NCBI RefSeq assembly: GCF_030373225.1
Contig: NZ_JAUCZG010000039.1
Span: 1-32,971 of the forward strand
Length of the DNA stretch: 32,971 nucleotides
DNA from: Hydrogenophaga sp.
GTDB taxonomy: Bacteria > Pseudomonadota > Gammaproteobacteria > Burkholderiales > Burkholderiaceae_C
Reading direction: 5' to 3'
Part shown: piece by piece, positions 25,961 through 32,284 of the stretch
How positions within the stretch are numbered: the first letter of the stretch is position 1
Layout of the letters: every line of letters begins with the position of its first letter
Position numbers and translations under genes: made by a program
The notes under the pieces: model-generated
What the model was told of the DNA's origin: nothing
What the model saw: the letters and a program-made list of their open reading frames with translations, nothing else
The model's database searches: none

Positions 25961-26770
25961 ATGAAGAAAATCCTGACACCTTCGCTGCTGGCGCTCGCTG
26001 CGCTGTGCGGCGCCGCCGGCGTTGCGCACGCACAAGGCACAGCCGCTGAAGGCATTGCCAAGTACCGCGAGATGCTGCAGGACGGCAATCCGGCCGAGCT
26101 GTTCGAAGCCAAGGGTGAAGACCTCTGGAAACAGAAGCGGGGCCCGAAGATGGCGTCGCTCGAGCAGTGCGATCTGGGCAAGGGTCCGGGTGTCATCAAG
26201 GGTGCTTTTGTGGAACTGCCCAGGTACTTTGCCGACACCGGCCGGGTGCAGGACCTGGAGACGCGCCTGATCACCTGCATGGAAACGCTGCAGGGCTTCA
26301 ACGGTGCCGACATTGCCAAGACACCTTTCCGCAAGGGTGAAATGGCCAACCTCACCGCACTGGCGACTTACGTGGCCACGGCGTCCAAAGGCATGGACTT
26401 CAACCTGCCGCAGAAACATGCGCAGGAAAAGCTCATGTACGAATCGGGCAAGCGCATGTTCTTCACGCGCGGTGGCACGCACGACTTCTCTTGCGCCTCC
26501 TGCCACGGCAGCGACGACAAGCGCATCCGTCTGCAGGACCTGCCCAACCTCACGAAGAACCCGGGCGACGGCATCGGTTTTGCCGCCTGGCCGGCCTACC
26601 GCGTCTCCAACTCACAGATGTGGGGCATGCAGCAGCGCCTGAACGACTGCTTCCGCCAGCAGCGTTTCCCGGAGCCCAAGTTCGGCAGCGACGCCACCAT
26701 CGCACTGGGTGTTTACATGGGCGTCAACGCCCAGGGCGCCGAGTCCATCGTGCCCGCCATCAAGCGCTGA
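25961..26770 (+). CDS. soxA: Sulfur-oxidation cytochrome SoxA
   Basis: A 269-residue periplasmic c-type cytochrome. In SoxXA it joins thiosulfate to the SoxY cysteine. The signal peptide ends AHAQ (about residue 25). There is one heme site, CASCH (178-182). The catalytic cysteine ligand is Cys230 in LNDCFRQQ, which is a persulfide in studied SoxA proteins. Cys70 and Cys106 are placed to form the disulfide that replaces the first heme in monoheme SoxA types. The ATG at 25961 has a strong GAGGAGA site. soxX follows after 16 bases. Confidence 0.96.
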   Translation: MKKILTPSLLALAALCGAAGVAHAQGTAAEGIAKYREMLQDGNPAELFEAKGEDLWKQKRGPKMASLEQCDLGKGPGVIKGAFVELPRYFADTGRVQDLETRLITCMETLQGFNGADIAKTPFRKGEMANLTALATYVATASKGMDFNLPQKHAQEKLMYESGKRMFFTRGGTHDFSCASCHGSDDKRIRLQDLPNLTKNPGDGIGFAAWPAYRVSNSQMWGMQQRLNDCFRQQRFPEPKFGSDATIALGVYMGVNAQGAESIVPAIKR

Positions 26771-26786
26771 ACCCAGGAGACATTGC

Positions 26787-27437
26787 ATGAACAACAAGAC
26801 CACCGCCCTCGTTACCGCCCTGGCTGCCGTGTTGCTGGCCGGCTGTTCGGCCGCTCCGTCGGCTGCCGATGCCGACAAGGCCACCGCGGCCATGCTCAAG
26901 AGCTCGTTCCAGCCCAAGGGCATCGCCACGCTGGACCGCCTCAACCAGGACGAAGCCAATGCCGCCTGCCTGCAGGCCGACGTGGCCGGCAAGCCGCTGG
27001 ACGACAAGATGGCCAAGGCCATCGAAGCGGCCAACCTGAAGACCGTGAAATGGCCCACCGACGGCAAATTTCTCGGTGACTGGAAAGAGGGCGAGAAGAT
27101 CGCCCAGAGCGGCCGCGGCCTGACCTGGTCGGACAAAGCCGGTGCCGCCAATGGAGGCAATTGCTACAACTGCCACATGATCAGCAAGGAAGAGATCTCC
27201 TTCGGCACGCTGGGCCCGAGCCTGTACAACTACGGCAAGTTGCGCGGCGTCACCGACCCCAACAGCGCCGGCGGCAAGGCCATCGTCGAATACACCTGGG
27301 GCAAGCTCTGGAACGCCCGCGCCTACAACGCCTGCTCGCAGATGCCGCGCGCCGGTCACATGGGCATCCTGAACCAGAAGCAGCTGCAGGACGTGATGGC
27401 GCTGCTGCTGGATCCGGCTTCGCCAGTCAACAAGTGA
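26787..27437 (+). CDS. soxX: Sulfur-oxidation cytochrome SoxX
   Basis: A 216-residue monoheme cytochrome that accepts electrons from SoxA. The heme site is CYNCH (126-130), and the region YTWGKLWNARAYNACSQMPRAGHMG carries the likely Met ligand. It is the longer SoxX form, with an extra N-terminal domain of about 90 residues containing Cys61. The signal ends in the lipobox LAGC (Cys20), so it may be a lipoprotein and anchor SoxXA to a membrane (inference). The ATG at 26787 has CAGGAGA (26774-26780) upstream; the frame extends into soxA without a ribosome site. A strong terminator follows. Confidence 0.94.
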   Translation: MNNKTTALVTALAAVLLAGCSAAPSAADADKATAAMLKSSFQPKGIATLDRLNQDEANAACLQADVAGKPLDDKMAKAIEAANLKTVKWPTDGKFLGDWKEGEKIAQSGRGLTWSDKAGAANGGNCYNCHMISKEEISFGTLGPSLYNYGKLRGVTDPNSAGGKAIVEYTWGKLWNARAYNACSQMPRAGHMGILNQKQLQDVMALLLDPASPVNK

Positions 27438-27445
27438 CGACGAGA

Positions 27446-27475
27446 CCCCGGTTGCCTCAGGCGACCGGGGTTTTT
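27446..27475 (+). terminator. Strong intrinsic terminator after soxX
   Basis: CCCCGGTTGCC (27446-27456) pairs with GGCGACCGGGG (27460-27470), 11 bp with one T-G wobble and a 3-base TCA loop. It is followed directly by TTTTT (27471-27475). It ends the cytochrome-soxYZAX unit and leaves soxB with its own promoter. Confidence 0.9.
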
Positions 27476-27493
27476 CGTTAAAAAATTTCGCTC

Positions 27494-27515
27494 AAATATC
27501 AGCGATCAATTATTT
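27494..27515 (+). promoter_or_regulatory. Shared sox motif upstream of soxB
   Basis: AAATATCAGC (27494-27503), then four variable bases, then AATTATTT (27508-27515). The first ten bases are identical to those before soxC, and an extra C precedes both copies. It lies between the soxX terminator and the soxB start, 34 bases from the ATG. Either it overlaps the -10 region or it is an operator over it. Confidence 0.5.
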
Positions 27516-27527
27516 ATAGGTGCAGAG

Positions 27528-29252
27528 ATGAGCTTCAGTCGTCGTGAATTCATGCAGGTGCTGGCCGTGGCGAGTGCCACCGGCATGGCCCTCAACCACC
27601 GCGACGTGCTGGCCGCCGCCCCCGGTGCCGGTGAACGCCTGTACAACGTGCCGAAGTTCGGCAACGTGAGCTTTCTGCACTTCACCGACTGCCACGCGCA
27701 ACTCACGCCGATCTACTTTCGCGAGCCCAATGTGAACCTGGGCGTGGCCGAGGCCGTGGGCCGCCCGCCGCACATCGTGGGCGAGAAGCTGCTCAAGGAA
27801 TTCGGCATCAAGCCCGGTACCGCCCAGGCCCATGCGTTCTCCTACCTCGACTTCAGCCAGGCCGCCAAAACCTACGGCCGGGTCGGTGGCTTCGCCCACA
27901 TGGCCACGCTGGTCAAACAACTCAAGGCCAGCCGTCCCAACGCGCTGCTGCTCGATGGTGGCGACACCTGGCAGGGCTCGGCCACCTCGCTGTGGACCAA
28001 CGGGCAGGACATGGTGGACGCCTGCAAGCTGCTCGGCGTGAACATGATGACCTCGCACTGGGAGCACACCTTCGGCGCCAAGCGGGTGCAGGAGATCGTG
28101 GAGAAGGACCTCAAGGGGAACATGGAATTCCTCGCGCAGAACATCAAGACCACCGACTTCGAAGACATGGTCTTCAAGCCGTATGCGATGCGCGAGATGA
28201 ACGGTGTGCAGGTGGCCGTGATCGGCCAGGCCTTCCCCTACACCCCCATTGCCAACCCGCGCTACATGGTTCCCGACTGGACCTTCGGCATCCAGGACGA
28301 GCACATGCAGAAGATGGTGGATGAAGCGCGCGGCAAGGGCGCCCAGGTGGTGGTGGTGCTCTCGCACAACGGCATGGACGTGGACATCAAGATGGCATCG
28401 CGCGTGCGCGGCATCGACGCCATTCTGGGCGGTCACACGCACGACGGCATGCCCGCACCCTTCGTGGTGAAAAACGGCGGTGGCCAGACACTGGTGACCA
28501 ACGCCGGCTCCAACAGCAAGTTTCTCGGCGTGCTCGACTTCGACGTGCGCGGCGGCAAGGTGCAGGGCTTTCAGTACAAGCTGCTGCCCATCTTCTCCAA
28601 CCTGCTGCCGGCCGATGCCACCATGCAGGCGCACATTGACAAGGTGCGGGCACCGTACAAGGCCAGGCTCGAGGAGAAGCTCGCGGTCACCGAAGACCTG
28701 CTGTACCGCCGCGGCAACTTCAACGGCTCGTGGGACCAGGTGATCTGCGACGCGCTAATGGAAAACAAGGGAGCGGACGCCGCCTTCTCACCCGGCGTTC
28801 GCTGGGGCACCTCGTTGCTGCCGGGTGACACCATCACCTACGAGCGCATGATGGACCAGATGGCGCTGACCTACCCGGCCACCACGCTCAACACCTTCAC
28901 CGGTGCGCAGATCAAGGAGATCATGGAAGACGTGGCCGACAACATCTTCAATCCGGACCCGTACTACCAGCAGGGCGGCGACATGGTGCGTGTGGGCGGC
29001 ATGCAATACACGGTGACACCCAACGCCACCATGGGGCAGCGCATCAACAACATGACCATCAAAGGCAAGCTGGTCGAAGCCGACAAGACCTACAAGGTGG
29101 CGGGCTGGGCCTCGGTGCAGGAAGGCACCAAGGGCGAACCGATCTGGGACGTGGTGTCGGGCTACCTGCGCGACAAGAAGGTGATCAAGGGTGTGCAGAT
29201 CAACACGCCGCGCATCATCGGCATGGACGGCAACCCGGGCCTGGTGGCGTAA
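27528..29252 (+). CDS. soxB: Thiosulfohydrolase SoxB
   Basis: A 574-residue dimanganese enzyme of the 5'-nucleotidase/metallophosphatase family that hydrolyses the sulfone group from SoxY-bound thiosulfate as sulfate. It has a twin-arginine signal (SRREFM, residues 4-9). Metal-binding segments are visible: FLHFTDCHAQ, LLDGGDTWQGS, VVVLSHNGMDVD and ILGGHTHDG. The C-terminal substrate domain (about 370-560) contains WGTSLLPGDTITYERMMDQMALTYP. The ATG at 27528 has AGG 7 bases upstream. The gene has its own promoter region and terminator, so it is a separate unit from soxYZAX. Confidence 0.97.
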   Translation: MSFSRREFMQVLAVASATGMALNHRDVLAAAPGAGERLYNVPKFGNVSFLHFTDCHAQLTPIYFREPNVNLGVAEAVGRPPHIVGEKLLKEFGIKPGTAQAHAFSYLDFSQAAKTYGRVGGFAHMATLVKQLKASRPNALLLDGGDTWQGSATSLWTNGQDMVDACKLLGVNMMTSHWEHTFGAKRVQEIVEKDLKGNMEFLAQNIKTTDFEDMVFKPYAMREMNGVQVAVIGQAFPYTPIANPRYMVPDWTFGIQDEHMQKMVDEARGKGAQVVVVLSHNGMDVDIKMASRVRGIDAILGGHTHDGMPAPFVVKNGGGQTLVTNAGSNSKFLGVLDFDVRGGKVQGFQYKLLPIFSNLLPADATMQAHIDKVRAPYKARLEEKLAVTEDLLYRRGNFNGSWDQVICDALMENKGADAAFSPGVRWGTSLLPGDTITYERMMDQMALTYPATTLNTFTGAQIKEIMEDVADNIFNPDPYYQQGGDMVRVGGMQYTVTPNATMGQRINNMTIKGKLVEADKTYKVAGWASVQEGTKGEPIWDVVSGYLRDKKVIKGVQINTPRIIGMDGNPGLVA

Positions 29253-29284
29253 AAAAACCCGCCACCGGTGAAGGTGGCGGGTTT
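29251..29284. terminator. Bidirectional terminator between soxB and the porin gene
   Basis: AAACCCGCCACC (29255-29266) pairs with GGTGGCGGGTTT (29273-29284), a 12-bp stem with a 6-base loop. On the minus strand it is followed by seven Ts (the A-run 29251-29257). It can end soxB on one strand and, more strongly, the porin transcript on the other. Confidence 0.85.
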
Positions 29285-29319
29285 GAACAAGCCTTGGAGA
29301 AAAGAGCCGGCCTGGAAAA

Positions 29320-30336
29320 TCAGAAGTCGTGGCGAACGCCCACGGCGTACAGGCGACGCTCGCGCGCGGTTGCGCCAGCACCGTTCTCGACCTCGCCATC
29401 CAGCAGACCGCCGTACAGCTTGGTGCGCTTGGACAGCGAGTACGTGGCGCCCAGAGCGAAGGCCGTGCCTTCGCCGGTGGTCACGCCATTGAGCTCGGAC
29501 TTGCCCTGGGCAAAGCCGGCAGACACGTCGAACTTGCCCAGCGGCACGGTCACGCCGAACGAGTAGTCGCTGTCTTCCAGGCCGTTGGCCTGGTCGGTCA
29601 TCTGGTACTGGCCGGAAACACGGGCCACGCCGAAGTTGTAGGCAGCAGCCAGCACGGTGAAGTTGCGATCGCTGGTGGCGGTGGCGTTCTTCTGGTCCTG
29701 GTAGCCCAGGCCCACATCCAGCGGGCCGGCGCGGTAACGCAGGTTGAAAGCCGTGACTTCCGAGTTGGTCGTTGCCGGGGCCACGTTTTCGTCAAACGCG
29801 TAGCTCAGGCCAGCGCTGAAACCGCCGAAGCTGGGGGTGTCGTAGCGGATCGAGTTGCTCAGGCGGCTGCTGTAGTCGCTCACGCCAGATGCGCTGCCAA
29901 CGGTACCGCTCAGGTAAGCGATCTTCGTCGGGGTGAACTCCGAGTCGTACAGGTTGTTCGACACGCCCATGTCGTAGATGTCCTTGTAGGCGCTGTCGAT
30001 CAGGCCCACGCGCACGGCGCCGAAGCCACCGCTGAGGCCAACCCAGGAAGCGCGACCGAAACGCAGGCTGCCGGCCGTGCCGTCGTCCACCGTCAGGGCG
30101 CTTTCGAGCTGGAAGTTGGCCTTGAGGCCACCACCGAGGTCTTCGGTGCCGCGAAAGCCCAGGCGGCTGGTCGTGAGGTTGCCGCTGAACAGCTGCGTGG
30201 TGCTGACGCTGTCGACCTTGTTGGCGCCGACCGATGCATCAAGGCGGCCATAGATCGTGACGCTGGACTGGGCGGCTGCGGTGCCTGCAGCGGACAGGGT
30301 GGCCAGTGCGGCCAGAGCGATGAGGCTCTTTTTCAT
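29320..30336 (-). CDS. General outer-membrane porin (Gram-negative porin family)
   Basis: A 338-residue outer-membrane beta-barrel protein. The signal peptide is MKKSLIALAALATLSAAGTAAAQ. The mature protein begins SSVTIYGRLDASVGANK, the classic start of Comamonadaceae/Burkholderiales trimeric porins such as Omp32. It ends in Phe (VGVRHDF), the assembly signal of such barrels, and shows RLGFRGTEDLGGGLKANFQLES and LRFGRASWVGLSGGFGAVRVG early strands. It should form a diffusion channel, anion-selective in characterised relatives. The ATG at 30336 is chosen because GGAG precedes it and a clean signal follows; the frame runs open to 30738 without support. The 5' leader contains a long hairpin. Confidence 0.92.
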   Translation of the reverse strand: MKKSLIALAALATLSAAGTAAAQSSVTIYGRLDASVGANKVDSVSTTQLFSGNLTTSRLGFRGTEDLGGGLKANFQLESALTVDDGTAGSLRFGRASWVGLSGGFGAVRVGLIDSAYKDIYDMGVSNNLYDSEFTPTKIAYLSGTVGSASGVSDYSSRLSNSIRYDTPSFGGFSAGLSYAFDENVAPATTNSEVTAFNLRYRAGPLDVGLGYQDQKNATATSDRNFTVLAAAYNFGVARVSGQYQMTDQANGLEDSDYSFGVTVPLGKFDVSAGFAQGKSELNGVTTGEGTAFALGATYSLSKRTKLYGGLLDGEVENGAGATARERRLYAVGVRHDF

Positions 30337-30357
30337 GTGGTTGCTCCGATGAAATGA

Positions 30358-30406
30358 ACACAGGGCTTGCGCCCCTGCTTCCCGCACCATGCAGGAAGTC
30401 CTGTGT
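30358..30406 (-). other. Long hairpin in the porin 5' leader
   Basis: ACACAGGGCTT (30358-30368) and AAGTCCTGTGT (30396-30406) pair over 11 bases with one G-T wobble. Inside, CCTGC (30374-30378) pairs with GCAGG (30391-30395). The structure ends 22 bases before the porin start, so it likely forms in the mRNA leader and could affect stability or translation. The rest of the interval up to the tRNA terminator (30407-30608) shows no gene. Confidence 0.5.
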
Positions 30407-30608
30407 ATTTCATCGAACGGCGAAGACGTCCCCGTGACACCTGCCCACCGCAAGGGGGTTTGCCCCGAGATACAACAGATGACCCCGGACAGCCGCAGGG
30501 TTGTCATGACCACGCCACGAACGGCACGGCAAAAAACGCATCGCCGGTTCCACCCGGTGCACGCCAAGGGTTCACAGTCGGCAGCCTGGAAGCTGCTGCG
30601 GACAAAAG

Positions 30609-30643
30609 AAAGCCCCGCACGCCATGACAGCGTGCGGGGCTTT
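30609..30643 (-). terminator. Terminator of the tRNA-Thr locus
   Basis: AAAGCCCCGCACGC (30609-30622) and GCGTGCGGGGCTTT (30630-30643) form a 14-bp stem with a 7-base loop. On the minus strand it is followed by CTTTTGTC. It sits 5 bases past the tRNA 3' end and would be the native terminator of the interrupted tRNA-Thr gene. Confidence 0.8.
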
Positions 30644-30648
30644 GAATG

Positions 30649-30696
30649 TGGTGCCGGAGAGATGAATCGAACACCCGACCTTCTCATTACGAATGA
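30649..30696 (-). other. tRNA-Thr(CGT) 3' fragment, attachment site of an integrated element
   Basis: On the minus strand these 48 bases read as the 3' part of a tRNA: anticodon loop TTCGTAA (anticodon CGT, Thr), 3' anticodon stem TGAGA, variable loop AGGTC, T-arm with TTCGATT, acceptor strand CTCCGGC, discriminator A and encoded CCA. The 5' anticodon strand that should read TCTCA is broken after three bases, and no D-arm or 5' acceptor GCCGGAG follows. The tRNA is therefore interrupted at the anticodon stem, where many tyrosine integrases recombine. The integrase gene starts 183 bases further on. An intact tRNA-Thr(CGT) should be rebuilt at the far end of the element, outside the window. Confidence 0.85.
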
Positions 30697-30746
30697 CTGG
30701 GGAGATATGTTTTGAAGTGTTGAGCCTTGTCGATACAATCAATAAA

Positions 30747-30848
30747 AATCAACAGCTTACGAGAGCTTATCTGGACGTTTAAACAGTCCTAGCGTTGATT
30801 GAAATTCGGTTGTTTATCGGAAAAAGTCTTACATCCGCCCTTACATCC
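30747..30848. repeat. Cluster of short repeats between att site and integrase
   Basis: In the 183-base AT-richer leader of the integrase gene are three sets of repeats: CTTACATCC twice as direct repeats (30828-30836, 30840-30848), AGCTTA twice (30754-30759, 30764-30769), and the inverted pair AATCAAC/GTTGATT (30747-30753, 30794-30800). Such sets beside an attachment site are the expected form of integrase arm sites or an int operator; the role is inferred. Confidence 0.4.
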
Positions 30849-30879
30849 TGGCTGGTGTCGGACGCTCAAGGGGCACGAC

Positions 30880-32187
30880 ATGGCAAAGATTGCATTCACC
30901 GCTGGCCGGGTTTCTGGGTTCAAGTGCCCGCCTGACAAGAAGCAGGCTTTCATGTGGGATGCGACTGCGCCGGGGCTGGGGCTACGTGCAACCCCTGCCG
31001 GAAAGCCCGCCTATGTGTTCCAAGGGCTGTACCAAGGCAAAGACCTCCGCCTGACCATAGGGAGCCCCGCCGCCTGGAGCATCCCTGACGCGCAAGCCAA
31101 GGCCCGCGAACTGCAACGCTTGATTGACGAAGGCAAAGACCCCCGCGACCTGAAGCGCGAAGCCCTTGCCTTATCCGCCGCAAAACAAGCGGCAGCAACT
31201 GCCCAAGCCGTGACCGTAGGCGATGTGTGGCCGCTGTACCTGAAGCATGGAAAGCCCAAGCGCCGTGACGCATGGAAGCCGGGCTATCGTGCTGATGTGG
31301 AGGCGATGGCCGCGCCGGGAGGCGTAGAAAAGAAGCGAGGCGAGGGCGTTACCCGACCGGGGCCGCTGTATCCGCTGCTGGCGCTACCGCTGGCCGGGGT
31401 GAATGAGGACAGTTTGAAGGTTTGGTTTGATAGCGAGGCCCGCACTGGAAAGCATCAAGCCGCCCGCGCTTTGATGATGTTCCGGGGTTTCCTGCGCTGG
31501 TGCAGTTCCCGCCCGGAGTACCGCAAGCTGACCGATAGGGACGCTGGCCGCGCTGCTGCAATTTTGGAGAGCTTGCCAAGCAATACACGCCGGACTGACG
31601 CCCTAGAGGCCGCACAGGTGCCCGGCTGGTGGACTGGCGTGGAGCAACTGAGCAACCGCACCGCGTCTGTCTACCTGCGTGCCATGCTCCTGACTGGTGC
31701 CCGCCGTGAAGAACTGGCCGCCTTGACCTGGGCGAACGTCGATTTCCAGTGGCGCAAGCTGACCATTGCCGACAAGGTGGACGACACCCGTACCATTCCA
31801 TTGACGCCGTACCTTGCGCAACTGCTGGCGACCCTGCCGCGCAAAAACGAATTTGTTTTCGCCAGCGAGGGCAAAGCTGGTCGGATTGCCGACACCCGCG
31901 CAAGTCACGCGAGAGCCCTTAAAAGCGCAAGCATTGAAGCCCTGACCATTCACGGGCTGCGTCGTTCGTTCTCGCTGCTTGGAGAGGCTGCCGGTGCGCC
32001 TGCCGGGGCTATCGCGCAAGTCATGGGCCACAAGCCAAGTGCAACGGCTGAAGGCTACCGCCCGCGAAGTGTGGACGCCCTGCGCCCGTTTCTGGAGCAA
32101 ATAGAAACCCACGTACTTGCGCTCGCTGGTGTGGAGTTTGACCCGAAAGCCGAGCCCGGAAAACTGAGCGTGGTGCAGGCTGCATAG
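30880..32187 (+). CDS. Tyrosine-type site-specific integrase
   Basis: A 435-residue tyrosine recombinase of the kind found on tRNA-targeting islands. The N-terminal arm-binding DUF4102-like domain is at about 10-100 (GLGLRATPAGKPAYVFQGLYQGKDLRLTIG with SIPDAQAKARELQRLIDEGKDPR), then a core-binding domain (about 110-240) and the catalytic domain. Active residues are visible: Arg275 (LTGARREEL), His358 and Arg361 (IHGLRRSF), His384 (MGHK) and nucleophile Tyr393 (AEGYRPRS). The ATG at 30880 is chosen for AAGGGG a few bases upstream; an earlier in-frame start at 30799 has no ribosome site. It points away from the tRNA fragment into the element. Codon use is less GC-rich than in the left part of the window. 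Confidence 0.95.
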   Translation: MAKIAFTAGRVSGFKCPPDKKQAFMWDATAPGLGLRATPAGKPAYVFQGLYQGKDLRLTIGSPAAWSIPDAQAKARELQRLIDEGKDPRDLKREALALSAAKQAAATAQAVTVGDVWPLYLKHGKPKRRDAWKPGYRADVEAMAAPGGVEKKRGEGVTRPGPLYPLLALPLAGVNEDSLKVWFDSEARTGKHQAARALMMFRGFLRWCSSRPEYRKLTDRDAGRAAAILESLPSNTRRTDALEAAQVPGWWTGVEQLSNRTASVYLRAMLLTGARREELAALTWANVDFQWRKLTIADKVDDTRTIPLTPYLAQLLATLPRKNEFVFASEGKAGRIADTRASHARALKSASIEALTIHGLRRSFSLLGEAAGAPAGAIAQVMGHKPSATAEGYRPRSVDALRPFLEQIETHVLALAGVEFDPKAEPGKLSVVQAA

Positions 32188-32195
32188 TCATGTAT

Positions 32196-32253
32196 TGCCC
32201 CAGCTAGGTTTAGCGGCTGAAAAGCGGGACACCTTCACCCGCCTGCTGGGGCA
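32196..32253. repeat. Nested inverted repeat after the integrase gene
   Basis: TGCCCCAGC (32196-32204) and GCTGGGGCA (32245-32253) are perfect 9-base arms. Inside, GCGGG (32224-32228) and CCCGC (32238-32242) form a second stem. No T-run follows, so it is not a standard intrinsic terminator. It lies between the integrase stop and the next gene and could be a structured RNA, a terminator of another kind, or a protein-binding site. Confidence 0.5.
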
Positions 32254-32284
32254 TCCTATGAAGGGCACTTGAAGGGGTGCGTCT

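Noticed and set aside
30649..30725. A complete tRNA gene
   Set aside because: The 3' half is convincing, but no D-arm, 5' anticodon strand or 5' acceptor strand follows, so it is a fragment at an attachment site.
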